64,000 nt of DNA from Candidatus Parabacteroides intestinigallinarum (GCA_019114945.1 DXEN01000080.1:62001-126000); one strand, 5' to 3'. Shown: positions 40,828-50,824, counted from the first letter of the stretch. Program-made: numbers and translations. The notes: generated from the sequence alone by a model not told the origin.

Positions 40828-42600
40828 CTATGTGTCAGATAATAATTCGTCTAATTTATTGGCTCCGCCCTCTTCTCCGGTTATCTTTTTATAGAGCCGT
40901 GCGCGTGCGGAAGAGATAGATGATTTGGAGCGATTCAGCAATTTCGCCATATCCGTTACCTTGATGGAGATCTTGATTAGGTAACAAATCCGTAATTCTA
41001 CAGGAGATATATTTGTGCATAGCCGATGCAGGCGACCTGTGAAATCGTCGTACGTTTGGTCCAAGGCTTTTCCTAAGGCGAGCCAATCCTCTTCCTCGAC
41101 GCGAACGCCCATTTCGTCCGCTTGATGGAACTTTTGGTAGATATCGGAGCGCTTCAATTCCGCCTCCATCAAATCCCGTTCGGTACGGCATAATTGGATG
41201 CGTTGGTTCGATACCTCCAATAATTCTTTTTGCACTTGCAGCAAGGCGTTCTTGTTGTCCCGTTCTTGGGATAACAGGTGCTCCATCTCACGCAGTTTCC
41301 GGTTGTTTTCCTCGATGCGTTGCACGCTCCGCTCGTATTGGTCTTGCTTCTCTCGCTGGAGCTTTTGGAGTTGTAAAGAGATGCGATCCCTTTTTCTTTT
41401 GGAGCGATATATCAATAGAATCATGACGCTAAAGAAGATACTGCACGAGGCTATTATCCGATAATTACGGATGCGTATCCGGTTGTTCTCTCGTTTCAAT
41501 TGGATAATCTCTTTCTTTTTCTCTTGGTAATTGTAGAGGGCCGTTGTTTTCCGAATTTCTTCCGAATTAGTTATCTTTTTAATGGAATCTTGTGCTTGTT
41601 GACAGAGCCGGAAAAAGAGAATAGACTTTTTATAATCTTTTTTCCTTTCAGCTAATACGGATAAATATTCATATGTATCTTTTAGAATATATATATTAGA
41701 ATTATGTGTGCATCTGAGTAAATAATATTCCGCTGAATCTAATTTGTTCGTTTTTAGATATAGATGTCCTAATGCTAAATAGGTAGGGAGCATATCTCGG
41801 TTTATAGAGTCTGTTAAAGATTCAGCTAAACAGTGCAAAGCATTGTCGTATGACCCTATTTTTCGGTAGAAGCTACCCAATTCAGTCAATATCCCCGAAA
41901 GGCGGCGTTTAGTGCCCGTTCTTCTTGCCCAATCCGCTGCTTTTTGGAAATATAGTAAAGCACTGTCATTCTCTTCTATCATGTTATAAGCTCTCGCTAT
42001 ATCCCTGTTTTTTAAGGAAAGCGAGGCGCTATCCCCAATTCGCAGGGCGCATTGATACGCCTTTTGGTGCATCTCGATGGCTTCCTCGTAGACGTCTTGG
42101 TAATCGTAAAGCATTCCCATTTGGGAATAGATTTTGGAGAGCAGGGGGGCGTGCCGGGCGGTGTCCGCCACGTCGATGGCCTTTTGGAAATAGTGCAGCG
42201 CCTCGGGGGCGTCGTTCAGGTCGCGATAGACGCGGCCCATGTAGTAATACGACTCCACGAGCTTATCCGGGTCGCCCTGTCGCTTGTAGAAAGCGGTGAC
42301 GCAGCGTATCAACGAATCGGAGGTATGGCGCACGTAGAGCTTGTCGTTCACCTTCATGCCGAGCAGGGCGAGGTACATCCGTTGCTCCTCATCGAAGCGG
42401 GCGAGGCTATCCCGCGCCTCCTCCCATAGCGACAAGGCGGCCTTGGGATCGGTATTCGCGAGCGAATCGATCCGTAGCAACACCGCGGGATAAGGCTCCC
42501 GCCGTATGTCGCAAGCGTAAAGCATCCCTATCAAGGCGCCCAGAAGGGCTATAACTATGCGTGGCATCTCCCAAAACCCTCTTTTATTAGACAGGGGCAA
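40828..42600 (-). CDS. TPR regulator with membrane span and LuxR-like HTH
   Basis: 590 residues. N-terminal signal/anchor (RIVIALLGALIGMLYACDIR), then 6-8 TPR-like repeats (VESYYYMGRVYRDLNDAPEA, KIYSQMGMLYDYQDVYEEA) facing the periplasm, a membrane span at about 385-400 (IIASCSIFFSVMILLIY), a long coiled coil and a C-terminal HTH (TDMAKLLNRSKSSISSARAR). This is the Bacteroidales family of membrane-bound TPR transcription regulators. It probably senses an envelope signal and acts on neighbouring promoters. Confidence 0.85.
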   Translation of the reverse strand: MPLSNKRGFWEMPRIVIALLGALIGMLYACDIRREPYPAVLLRIDSLANTDPKAALSLWEEARDSLARFDEEQRMYLALLGMKVNDKLYVRHTSDSLIRCVTAFYKRQGDPDKLVESYYYMGRVYRDLNDAPEALHYFQKAIDVADTARHAPLLSKIYSQMGMLYDYQDVYEEAIEMHQKAYQCALRIGDSASLSLKNRDIARAYNMIEENDSALLYFQKAADWARRTGTKRRLSGILTELGSFYRKIGSYDNALHCLAESLTDSINRDMLPTYLALGHLYLKTNKLDSAEYYLLRCTHNSNIYILKDTYEYLSVLAERKKDYKKSILFFRLCQQAQDSIKKITNSEEIRKTTALYNYQEKKKEIIQLKRENNRIRIRNYRIIASCSIFFSVMILLIYRSKRKRDRISLQLQKLQREKQDQYERSVQRIEENNRKLREMEHLLSQERDNKNALLQVQKELLEVSNQRIQLCRTERDLMEAELKRSDIYQKFHQADEMGVRVEEEDWLALGKALDQTYDDFTGRLHRLCTNISPVELRICYLIKISIKVTDMAKLLNRSKSSISSARARLYKKITGEEGGANKLDELLSDT

Positions 42601-42637
42601 ACTTACGGGAAAAAACGTGCATCAAATCGCGGAAAAG

Positions 42638-42737
42638 CACGCAGACAACGCAGACTGGGCAGATGAACACAGATTATTTTCTTGATTTATAATTATAAGT
42701 CTGCGTTCATCTGCCCAGTCTGCGTCGTCTGCGTGCC
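42638..42737. repeat. 100-bp near-perfect palindrome
   Basis: Arms of 37 bp (42638-42674 and 42701-42737) match with two mismatches around a 26-base AT-rich centre. The arms start GCACGCAGACAACGCAGAC and contain repeated CGCAGAC and CAGATGAAC words. It lies past the secDF stop in the leftward direction, so it could be its terminator; its sequence is of a type dispersed in Bacteroidales genomes (from memory), suggesting a repetitive element. Confidence 0.8.
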
Positions 42738-42793
42738 AATACCTAATTTTGACACAGCGTCTCCCGCATATTCTTTTAAGGGAATCAATCCCA

Positions 42794-45700
42794 TTAATTA
42801 TTCGCCTTCTCTAACGCCGCTTTTTTATTGATTTTCTTCTTCTGCAACTCGTAAGCGATCGGCGTAGCGACAAACAATGTCGAATACGTTCCGATTACGA
42901 TACCCAACAAGATAGCGAACGTAAAGCTTCGGATCGTGCTACCACCCAGGATGAAGATACACAATACAACCACCAACGTCGTCAACGAGGTATTGAACGT
43001 ACGGCTCAACGTAGAGTTCAAGGCATCATTGATCACTTGGTAACGATCGCGCTTCGGATAGATAGCGATGGTCTCGCGGATACGGTCGAATACCACCACG
43101 GTATCGTTGATAGAGTAACCGATAATCGTCAAGATCGCGGCGATAAAGGTCTGGTCGACCTCCATCGAGAACGGCAACAACTTCCACAACAACGTGTAGA
43201 AAGAAATGATACACAACGTGGTCGCCGCTACCGAGACAAACGCACCGACCGAGAAAGATACGTCGCGGAAACGAAGCAAGATGTAAGCGGCCATACAGAA
43301 CATCGCGAAGATAACCGCCAAGAACGCGGCGTTCTTGATATCATCCGCCATGCTCGGACCCACTTTCTGCGAGCTCTGGATATAATCGGAAACGAACTGA
43401 TCCACCGTCGTACCGGCAGGCAACAACGATTGCAAGCCCTCGAACAACTTGCCCTCGATTTCCTGGTCGATATTCGGATCGTTGTCGGTAATCTTATAGT
43501 TCGTAGAGACACGAACCTGATCCGGCGTACCGATCTGGATGACGCTTACCGAACCATCCAAATGCGTATCCAGCAGGCTACGCACCTCGTCCGTCTTCAC
43601 TTCCTTATCGAAACGAATCACGTAGTTACGACCACCGGTAAAGTCGATACCGTTGTTCAAGCCCACCGTCATCATGGAAATAGCGCCCAAGACAACAATT
43701 GCGACCGGAATCAAATAACCCACCTTGCGAGCGCCCAAGAAGTTGATCTTCGGATTCGTCAACAAGTCTTTCGTCAAAGAGGTCGTAAAAGTCAGGTTCT
43801 TCAGCTTATCCTTCGCCAACAACGCCTCGTACACGATACGCGTCAAGAAGACCGCCGTCAAGAAAGAGGCGAACAGACCGATAATCATCGTCGTAGCGAA
43901 ACCACGGATCGGGCCCGTACCGAAATAGAACAACACGATACCCGTGATGATAGAAGTCAGGTTGGAGTCGAAGATCGCGGAGAAGGCGTTGCTATAACCA
44001 TCGGCGATCGCCTTGCTCAACGACTTGCCGGCGCGCAACTCCTCTTTCGTACGCTCGTAAATCAACACGTTCGCGTCGACCGCCATACCCAAGGTAAGCA
44101 CCATACCGGCGATACCCGGCAACGTAAGCACGGCCTGGAACGACGCCAAGATACCCATCGTGAAGAAGATATTCAACACCAAGGCACCATCGGCGATCAA
44201 GCCCGGAAGCCATCCATAGAACGCGCACATATACAACATCAACAGGATCAACGCCAAGACGAACGAGATTACGCCGGAATTGATAGCCTCCTGTCCCAAC
44301 GAAGGACCTACCACGTCCTCTTGTACGATATGCACGGAAGCGGCCATCTTACCGGACTTCAGCACGTTCGCCAAGTCTTTCGCCTCTTCCGGGGTAAAGT
44401 TTCCGGTAATCTGCGAGCGGCCACCCGTGATCTCATCGTTCACACGAGGAGCGGAGTACACCATCTCATCCAAGACGATCGCGATCTGATGACCGATATT
44501 CTCTTTCGTCAAGCGAGCCCATTCCTTCGCTCCCTCGGCGTTCATCACCATATTCACCATTTGCTCGGTACGACCGGCCTGTTGCATAAAGTCGGCGTTA
44601 GCGTCGGTTACCACGTCGCCACCCAATGCCGGACTGCCATCCCGGTTCGTCACCTTCAAGGCGTACAACTCGAAGAACTGCTCACGCTCGTCGATCGCTT
44701 TCACGCCCCATTTCAACGCCAGATTACGCGGCAAGACCTCCTTCACCTGCTTCATGTTCAGGTACTCGTTGATCTTCTCCATATCCTTCGCCTGCGCGAT
44801 ACCTACGGTAGCGCCCGGCGCCAACTGACCATTGTACTGGCTAATCTGCAACAAAGCGAACAACGGGTGTTGCTTCGCGAACTCCTCCATACTCTGGTCC
44901 GCTTGCGTATCCGTCGCCGTCTCCTGACCAATCTCGGCCAACAACGAATCCGCCTCGCTTACGTTCGCTTGCGCGCCGGAAGCCTCGGCGGCGTTCTCCT
45001 CGGCCGCAGGCGCCACTTGCGTGCTATCCGACTCGGAAGCGCTCAAGATAGAAGCCAACACGTTGTCGGCCGCTACCAACTGCTGGTAAATCTCCGGCAA
45101 CTCATAGGTCTCCCAAAACTCCAGGTTCGCGCTACCTTGCAACAGCTTACGCACACGCTCCGGCTCTTTCACGCCCGGCAACTCGACCAAGATACGTCCC
45201 GCCGTCTCCAACCGCTGAATGTTCGGGGAAACCACACCGAAACGGTCGATACGCGTACGCAACACGTTGAACGAATTATCGATCGCGCTCTGCAGCTCCT
45301 CCTTCAACACGGAGATCACCTGCGCGTCCGAGCTCTGGGGAGTAATCTTATCTTTTAACTCAAACGTACTGAAAATAGCGGAAAGACGAGCGTTGCTATC
45401 CAACTTCTTATACTCCTCCGCGAACAGGTCGATAAAGTGTTTTTGGCTTGTCGCTTGGTCCGCGTAGGCTAAATCCAACGCCTTGTTGAAATTCTCGTCC
45501 TGATTGTTGTTCGACAACGAACGAACCACATCCGCGACGCTCAACTCGAGGACGACGTTCATACCGCCCTTCAAGTCAAGACCTAAACTAATCTCCATTT
45601 CGCGGCATTGCTTGAGCGTATAGCCCAGCCACACCTTCTGAGTAGATAACGAGTCCAAGTAGGCACTCTCTTTCACAGGATCTCCCGCCGCGTACTTCGC

Positions 45701-45805
45701 CGCCTTGCTGTTGTAATGCCGTGTCACGAACGAGAACGACAAATAGAACAGACACACAAGCGTAAGTAACACCGCGAAGACCTTTACAAATCCTTTGTTT
45801 TGCAT
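42794..45805 (-). CDS. secDF: Protein translocase SecDF fusion
   Basis: 1003 residues: SecD and SecF joined in one chain, as is usual in Bacteroidota. First TM (FAVLLTLVCLFYLSFSFV), the P1 domain with a long insert rich in Ala/Gln/Glu (about 255-310), then six-TM SecD part with LGMAVDANVLIYERTKEELR, then a second TM block of SecF starting with GARKVGYLIPVAIVVLGA and containing IGYSINDTVVVFDRIRE. Uses the proton gradient to help export through SecYEG. Single gene with a divergent promoter. Confidence 0.95.
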   Translation of the reverse strand: MQNKGFVKVFAVLLTLVCLFYLSFSFVTRHYNSKAAKYAAGDPVKESAYLDSLSTQKVWLGYTLKQCREMEISLGLDLKGGMNVVLELSVADVVRSLSNNNQDENFNKALDLAYADQATSQKHFIDLFAEEYKKLDSNARLSAIFSTFELKDKITPQSSDAQVISVLKEELQSAIDNSFNVLRTRIDRFGVVSPNIQRLETAGRILVELPGVKEPERVRKLLQGSANLEFWETYELPEIYQQLVAADNVLASILSASESDSTQVAPAAEENAAEASGAQANVSEADSLLAEIGQETATDTQADQSMEEFAKQHPLFALLQISQYNGQLAPGATVGIAQAKDMEKINEYLNMKQVKEVLPRNLALKWGVKAIDEREQFFELYALKVTNRDGSPALGGDVVTDANADFMQQAGRTEQMVNMVMNAEGAKEWARLTKENIGHQIAIVLDEMVYSAPRVNDEITGGRSQITGNFTPEEAKDLANVLKSGKMAASVHIVQEDVVGPSLGQEAINSGVISFVLALILLMLYMCAFYGWLPGLIADGALVLNIFFTMGILASFQAVLTLPGIAGMVLTLGMAVDANVLIYERTKEELRAGKSLSKAIADGYSNAFSAIFDSNLTSIITGIVLFYFGTGPIRGFATTMIIGLFASFLTAVFLTRIVYEALLAKDKLKNLTFTTSLTKDLLTNPKINFLGARKVGYLIPVAIVVLGAISMMTVGLNNGIDFTGGRNYVIRFDKEVKTDEVRSLLDTHLDGSVSVIQIGTPDQVRVSTNYKITDNDPNIDQEIEGKLFEGLQSLLPAGTTVDQFVSDYIQSSQKVGPSMADDIKNAAFLAVIFAMFCMAAYILLRFRDVSFSVGAFVSVAATTLCIISFYTLLWKLLPFSMEVDQTFIAAILTIIGYSINDTVVVFDRIRETIAIYPKRDRYQVINDALNSTLSRTFNTSLTTLVVVLCIFILGGSTIRSFTFAILLGIVIGTYSTLFVATPIAYELQKKKINKKAALEKANN

Positions 45806-45860
45806 CTGAATCTTAGGTTTATGTTATTACATTATTTTATATCCATTTTTTCACAGGGTG

Positions 45861-45951
45861 CAAAGATAGACTTTTTTTCTCTGACAAAGAGCGTTTATAC
45901 TAATTATTTGCCACGCATTTCGTTTATTTCGAGCATAAATATCTATCTTTG
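45861..45951. promoter_or_regulatory. Divergent promoters for secDF and DUF4468 gene
   Basis: Leftward TATCTTTG (plus CAAAGATA, 45861-45868) is a perfect -7 for secDF with a start near 45854. Rightward TATCTTTG (45944-45951) is a perfect -7 for the DUF4468 gene, start near 45958, leader about 22 bases; this supports the ATG at 45980 over the longer frame opening at 45800. Confidence 0.7.
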
Positions 45952-45979
45952 GCGGGAAAATAATGAAAGGACAGTTACC

Positions 45980-46972
45980 ATGAAACAGTTATTATACGCT
46001 TTTCTACTGATTCCCCTCTTGCTTCACGCGCAAGAGAACCCGGACCGGAAATACTTAGAGGGCGCGGTGCCCGAGGTGGACGGGAAAATTGTTTTTAGCC
46101 GGACGTTGGAAACCCCGGGCCTTGACAAGGCGCACGTTTTCCAACGATTGCTCCAATGGGGTAACGAACGATTCGACACGGAACGGAGCAAGGTCGCTTA
46201 TCACGACGCGGGAAAAGGCGAGATCGCTATCGTGGGGGAAGATTATCTGGTGTTCTCGAACACCGCCTTGTCCTTGGATCGCTCGTTGATGAAATATCGC
46301 GTCCTAATCGCTTGCGACAATCATTCCAGCACGTTGCGACTGACCGGCATCCGTTACGAATACGAGGTGTCTTACCAGCGGGAACCGGAGAAATACAAGG
46401 CGGAGGAATGGATTACCGACAAATACGCGTTGAACAAAAGCAAGACGAAGCTGACACGCATCAGTGGAAAGTTCCGGAAAGCGACCATCGATTTCGCGGA
46501 AGAGATTTTCGATAGCGCCGCGAAGGCGTTAGGAGCGACAAGCGGACAAGCCGCCGCGTCGATCCCGATGACACCTTTAACACCCGCCACCAAACAAGAG
46601 ACTCCGGCACAAGCCCCTGAGGCAGGCTTCGTGGCCCTCCAAAGCGATAAAATCCCGGAGACTATCGCACGAATGCTGTCCGGCAATGCCGTGCAAGCCC
46701 ATATCCCGGACGGCGGCACCTCCGATTCGGATATCGCGTGGAAAGGCATCGGGAATTTGCTGGGCAAGGAGATTTGCTCAATATCTATCGCCCAAGAGAG
46801 CCCCGTATATCAGACGCTTGGGGATAACGACCGCTACCGGCTCTACTTCTACCCTACGGGAAAGTCGGCCGACGAAACGTGGCTCATCATCGAATGCCGC
46901 AAGCAAGGCGAGACACCCGAGAACGGACGGGCGACGCTGATTGGCGAGATCACACGGGTATGGATGAAGTAA
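45980..46972 (+). CDS. DUF4468-containing exported protein
   Basis: 330 residues from the ATG at 45980 (MKQLLYAFLLIPLLLHAQEN), a signal peptide. The N-terminal half (residues ~30-140) shows a DUF4468-type region with VFQRLLQWGNERFDTERSKV and STLRLTGIRYEYEV. A Pro/Ala/Thr linker (about 205-225) leads to a second alpha/beta part (DIAWKGIGNLLGKEICSISI). Function unknown; probably periplasmic. Converges with the endonuclease/phosphatase gene 7 bases later. Confidence 0.8.
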   Translation: MKQLLYAFLLIPLLLHAQENPDRKYLEGAVPEVDGKIVFSRTLETPGLDKAHVFQRLLQWGNERFDTERSKVAYHDAGKGEIAIVGEDYLVFSNTALSLDRSLMKYRVLIACDNHSSTLRLTGIRYEYEVSYQREPEKYKAEEWITDKYALNKSKTKLTRISGKFRKATIDFAEEIFDSAAKALGATSGQAAASIPMTPLTPATKQETPAQAPEAGFVALQSDKIPETIARMLSGNAVQAHIPDGGTSDSDIAWKGIGNLLGKEICSISIAQESPVYQTLGDNDRYRLYFYPTGKSADETWLIIECRKQGETPENGRATLIGEITRVWMK

Positions 46973-46979
46973 ACGCTTC

Positions 46980-48077
46980 CTACTCCAATCGCAGATAACA
47001 CCACAAAGGATAGTGATCGGAGTAGGAAACCTTATCGACCGAGCAATTAAAAGCGGTCATGTTAGGGGAATGCAGGATGTTATCGATACGGAACCAAAAA
47101 AAGTTCTGGTTATAAGTAACCCCCATTCCCCGGCCCGACTCGGCGAAAGCGTCTACCAAATCGCCCTGGATCGTCCGATGGGCATACGAGATAGGCGTAT
47201 CATTGAAATCGCCGCACACCAACACGTAATCCCCTTTCGCGTTCTCCACCTCCCGGGCTACCGCCTCTGCCTGTTTGGCCCGGATACGGAAAGCGGTGCT
47301 CAGCTTCCGCCCGAAATCACCCCGTAAGTCGTTGAGTCCTTCCGAATCAAGACTCTTGATATACGTGGCGTAACGGGTCCGATCCTCCATCGTCAACTTA
47401 AACGACTCTAAATGATTATTGATCAAGGTCAGTTTTTTCCCCTCGATGTCCAGCTCGTGCACGGTGGAACCGTTGGAGGTCGACTCATAATCCACACGCC
47501 GGGAACGCGAGATCGGATACTTGGAAAGCACAGCGATTCCAAGACGCCGCGCCCCTCGGGCGTTGAGGTAAAACACGGAACGGTACGGATACATATCGAG
47601 CGCCTTGAACACTTTCGACGAGGTGAGGTGTTTCCCCGAACGGGCGACGGCATATTCCTGCAAACAAACAATATCCGCGCCCGACTCCGCGATGTATTGG
47701 ATAATCGGATTGGGCGAATCCTTCGTATGGTTCCTATAGCCAAACGCCATGACATTATAGGTCAGTACCTTCAGCACCTTCTCGCGATCGACCTTTTTCG
47801 AGGCATGCAACGGGAAATAATGCCGGATCGGTCCCAGGCACACCAAGAACGCGCCCAGCCCAATCAACAGGAACTTCCATTTCCGCCAAAAGACCCAGTA
47901 AACGACAAAGCATAAATTGCCCGCGCAAATCAACGGGAAAGCCAACCCTAAATAAGAGAACAGCAAACCTTTCTCCGGCGAGACGCGGTCGGAATAGGCC
48001 GACGCGATCAATAGCGCGACGGCCGCTATATTCGCCACCACAAATAAGGATTGAAGAAGTAAACGCAGTGTTCTCAT
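46980..48077 (-). CDS. Membrane-anchored endonuclease/exonuclease/phosphatase-fold protein
   Basis: 365 residues. Three N-terminal membrane segments (LFVVANIAAVALLIASAYS, LLFSYLGLAFPLICAGNLCF, LIGLGAFLVCLGPI) precede an EEP domain with KVLTYNVMAFGYR, VCLQEYA, LTLINNHLES and CGDFNDTPIS, the metal-binding and catalytic motifs of this superfamily; SDHYPLWCYL ends it. Substrate unknown (nuclease, phosphodiesterase or lipid phosphatase). Third gene behind the two rhomboid genes, 15 bases after the second. Confidence 0.88.
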   Translation of the reverse strand: MRTLRLLLQSLFVVANIAAVALLIASAYSDRVSPEKGLLFSYLGLAFPLICAGNLCFVVYWVFWRKWKFLLIGLGAFLVCLGPIRHYFPLHASKKVDREKVLKVLTYNVMAFGYRNHTKDSPNPIIQYIAESGADIVCLQEYAVARSGKHLTSSKVFKALDMYPYRSVFYLNARGARRLGIAVLSKYPISRSRRVDYESTSNGSTVHELDIEGKKLTLINNHLESFKLTMEDRTRYATYIKSLDSEGLNDLRGDFGRKLSTAFRIRAKQAEAVAREVENAKGDYVLVCGDFNDTPISYAHRTIQGDLVDAFAESGRGMGVTYNQNFFWFRIDNILHSPNMTAFNCSVDKVSYSDHYPLWCYLRLE

Positions 48078-48092
48078 GGTTCGTTATCGTTT

Positions 48093-48971
48093 CTATTTCC
48101 TGCTCGCGTCGAACAAGCGCCTTTTCTCGTCGGCGGAGAGGCTCTCGTAACCGGAGCGTTTCAGCTTATCCAATATCGCGTCCAAGTCCTCCGCTTCTTG
48201 ATGTTTGCGCGCGTTGTACTCGTAATCGGTCTCATTCCGCTTATAGGTCACCCGCATCCTCGGCTTCCGCTTGAATAAGTTCACGCATTTATCGACCAAG
48301 CGATTCATCGGCTCGGTGAAATCCTTCCCCGCACGCATCCGGGTGGCGAACCAAATACCGAACAGCGCCCCGCCGATATGAGCGATATGCCCGCCCGCGT
48401 TCTCGGATGTCATGGCCAGCAAATCGAGCGCCAAGGTAAAAAGCGCCAGATAAATCAACTTCACCCGGCCGATGAAGAGCAAGTTAATCTCTAAATCCTT
48501 CCGGTAGAACGATACGGCGAAAACGATCGCCATCACCGAGGCGGAAGCGCCTATCAAGTAACTGAACGAGGCGACATCCCAGAAATAAGGGAAAATGTTA
48601 TAGGCGAGTATGAACGACACGGCGCCCGCCAAACCACCTAATAGATACAAGCCACCCAGTTGCCGCTCGCTAAAGAAATTCAGGAACAACCCGCCGAACC
48701 AGTACAACCAAAGCAGATTGAAAAGGATATGCAGGAAATCGAAATGGGTGAACATATAGGTCAGCAACGTCCACGGCCGGTACAGCAGCGACTCCGGCGA
48801 GGCCGGCAATTGCAGATAAAGCAGGAGCGGTATCCCCCGCGCGTTGAACAAAAGCAACACCACGTCCAGCAAGCGGACCAGCAGGAATATACCTATATTA
48901 ATATAAAGGAGTTTCGAGAGAATCGTACCCGATTGGAACGAACGCCCCAGATTAGTAAAAAAACTGCCCAT
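48093..48971 (-). CDS. Rhomboid family intramembrane serine protease
   Basis: 292 residues. Six or more membrane spans; the GxSx motif reads IGASASVMAIV with the likely catalytic Ser in GAS, and the partner His is in GGHIAHIGGALFG. The family's WxxW-type region is present as LLWLYWFGGLFLNF. A basic cytosolic tail (RMRVTYKRNETDYEYN) follows, of the C-terminal extension type common in Bacteroidota. Its start overlaps the previous rhomboid gene by 20 bases. Confidence 0.9.
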   Translation of the reverse strand: MGSFFTNLGRSFQSGTILSKLLYINIGIFLLVRLLDVVLLLFNARGIPLLLYLQLPASPESLLYRPWTLLTYMFTHFDFLHILFNLLWLYWFGGLFLNFFSERQLGGLYLLGGLAGAVSFILAYNIFPYFWDVASFSYLIGASASVMAIVFAVSFYRKDLEINLLFIGRVKLIYLALFTLALDLLAMTSENAGGHIAHIGGALFGIWFATRMRAGKDFTEPMNRLVDKCVNLFKRKPRMRVTYKRNETDYEYNARKHQEAEDLDAILDKLKRSGYESLSADEKRRLFDASRK

Positions 48972-49680
48972 TGCCTATCCCTTTCTTTCTCCAATAGCGA
49001 ATCAACACATACCCGAACAACATGCCTCCCAAGTGCGCGAAGTGCGCCACCGAATCGCCGCTCCCGCTAAAGCTGGCCACGCCCATGAACAACTCGGCGA
49101 GACCATAGAATATCACGAAATACTTCGCCTTGATAGGAACCGGTATAAACATCAAGTACAGAGGGACGTTCGGGAAAATCATCGCGAAAGCCAGCAAGAT
49201 GCCGAATACCGCGCCGGAAGCTCCGATCGTCACGAAATAGTTCAAGAACTGCGCCTTCGTAAGCACCTGCACGCCATTCACGTTGACCAACTCCTCCGAC
49301 GCGAGCAACACGTCGCGCAAGTCGTAACACCAAACCAACTCCTGTATCAAGCCCGCGCCAATTCCCGTCACGAAGTAAAAAATAAGGAAACGCTTCGGGC
49401 CCCACACACTTTCCAGCACCCGACCGAACATATACACGGCGAACATATTGAAAAACACATGCGTGAACGAATGCGTGTCGTGCATGAACATATACGTCAC
49501 GATCTGGTAAGCCTTAAAGTCGGTAGCGCCGGGGAAATGAAGCCCCAACAAGTCGACCAAATCAATCCCCACCTTCGGCAAGGCGAGGCTCGCCACCCAG
49601 AACAAGAGATTGATAATGATAAGATTTTTCGTCACCGGCGGTATGCTGCTCAGAAACCCCGAATTTCCTTGATTCATCAT
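48952..49680 (-). CDS. Rhomboid family intramembrane serine protease
   Basis: 242 residues from the ATG at 49680 (MMNQGNSGFLSSIPPVTKNL); the longer frame lies in the upstream AT-rich region. Rhomboid core with HVFFNMFAVYMFGRVLE, catalytic-type GASGAVFGILL and the second-active-site HFAHLGGMLFGY. Six spans are expected. First gene in an operon of two rhomboids and an EEP-fold protein; duplication of rhomboids side by side is common in Bacteroidales. Confidence 0.9.
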   Translation of the reverse strand: MMNQGNSGFLSSIPPVTKNLIIINLLFWVASLALPKVGIDLVDLLGLHFPGATDFKAYQIVTYMFMHDTHSFTHVFFNMFAVYMFGRVLESVWGPKRFLIFYFVTGIGAGLIQELVWCYDLRDVLLASEELVNVNGVQVLTKAQFLNYFVTIGASGAVFGILLAFAMIFPNVPLYLMFIPVPIKAKYFVIFYGLAELFMGVASFSGSGDSVAHFAHLGGMLFGYVLIRYWRKKGIGNGQFFY

Positions 49681-49782
49681 ATATTTCAACAAATTTAGAG
49701 GCAAAGGTAAGACAAAATAGCCGCATTGCCCCATAATATTGCTAAAACATTATGTAAATCAACAAAAAAACGAATTTTTTCT

Positions 49783-49812
49783 TTGTGGTATCTCAAAAGA
49801 GAACTATATTTG
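49783..49812 (+). promoter_or_regulatory. Consensus promoter of the HU gene
   Basis: TTTG followed by 19 bases and then TATATTTG (49805-49812) is an essentially perfect Bacteroidota promoter. Start near 49820, leader about 48 bases, AT-rich. Confidence 0.8.
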
Positions 49813-49867
49813 AGGCCAACTAAACGAACTCAATTTTTTATCTAAATACATTCATAATCAAACTATC

Positions 49868-50140
49868 ATGAACAAAACAGAATTTATCAGCTCGGTCGCT
49901 GAAAAAGCAGGCCTCAGCAAGGCGGACGCGAAAAAAGCGGTAGACGCATTTATCGAGACAGTTTCCAACGAACTAAAAGAGGGTGGCAAGGTGGCATTGC
50001 TCGGATTCGGCTCTTTCTCCGTAACCGAGAAGTCCGCACGGAAAGGTGTGAACCCGCGCACGAAAGAGGTCATCGAGATCGAGGCGCGCAAGAGCGTACG
50101 GTTCAAGGCCGGCGCTGAATTGAACGACTTGATTCAATAA
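49868..50140 (+). CDS. hup: HU family DNA-binding protein
   Basis: 90 residues, exact HU length. N-terminal MNKTEFISSVAEKAGLSKAD, the core GKVALLGFGSFSV and the DNA-gripping arm with NPRTKEVIEIEA are all canonical. Binds and bends DNA as a dimer in the nucleoid. Own strong promoter (see 49783) and a hairpin after the stop. Bacteroidota genomes carry several HU paralogues, so the exact isoform is uncertain. Confidence 0.93.
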   Translation: MNKTEFISSVAEKAGLSKADAKKAVDAFIETVSNELKEGGKVALLGFGSFSVTEKSARKGVNPRTKEVIEIEARKSVRFKAGAELNDLIQ

Positions 50141-50160
50141 GGAGAACGTCGTCATGCAAG

Positions 50161-50225
50161 AAGAGGCTGTATCAAACCATGGAAAACACGCGTAGACGCG
50201 GATTCTTATTTTGATACATCCTCTT
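50161..50225. terminator. Long hairpin after HU gene
   Basis: AAGAGGCTGTATCAAA (50161-50176) pairs with TTTGATACATCCTCTT (50210-50225), 15 of 16 bases; the loop has a small inner hairpin CGCGT-AG-ACGCG. Likely ends the HU transcript. A second small hairpin (ACAAAATG and CATTTTGT) lies at about 50244-50269. Confidence 0.6.
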
Positions 50226-50269
50226 GCCGCTCTCCTCTTTTGACAAAATGACAAAAGTGACATTTTGTT

Positions 50270-50789
50270 TTCTAAACTCCGTGAGAATCGCTTTTTTCGG
50301 GCCACGGGACGGGACGACTCCAAAAACGAGAAAAAATATCAGCAATCGCTTGTACCCTAATATGATACCCAAAAACAGCCTTTTATTTTAGCTTCCAAAG
50401 AGAGGCCCGAACACTCGTTTATGCCACCCTACGCCGCGATTTTACTCGGAAAAGATTCCTTTTCCTTTCGAAAGAGATGACAATCCAGTCCGAAAGAAAC
50501 CAAAATCGCCATCGTACGTATCCAACAACGGGGTTATAAACACCCCAAAGTGCCTATCGTTATCCCTCCTAAAGCCTGCTTTTAGGGCATCAAACGCCTA
50601 TTTCCACGCCTCTTCGCCCGCTATCTCGCGTTTTTCGGAAAAAGGGCGAGTCAGCGAAAACGCCCCGATTGCGACCAAACGTCGCGAATCGCCCTCCTTT
50701 GCTTACACCTCGACATTCTCGTCACCCGGCGGTGCCCGGAAATTATCGGAAGCCGGTAGCGGAACGCATCGCTTTTTTACGTACCTTCG
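50270..50789. promoter_or_regulatory. Non-coding stretch before argS with promoter
   Basis: No supported gene in about 500 bases; the frame opening at 50669 is the upstream extension of argS and has no protein-like features. The stretch looks like decayed sequence but no source can be named. TACCTTCG (50782-50789), one base from consensus, is a likely -7 for argS with a start near 50796. Confidence 0.45.
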
Positions 50790-50824
50790 CGTATAATTTT
50801 AACAACAAGATACATTCATACGAT

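Noticed and set aside
43037..45358. Long plus-strand open frame opposite secDF
   Set aside because: Shadow of secDF; no domains, skewed Arg/His/Gln content.
50270..50780. Transposase remnant in the gap before argS
   Set aside because: The sequence looks degraded, but no frame or motif could be matched to any transposase family.
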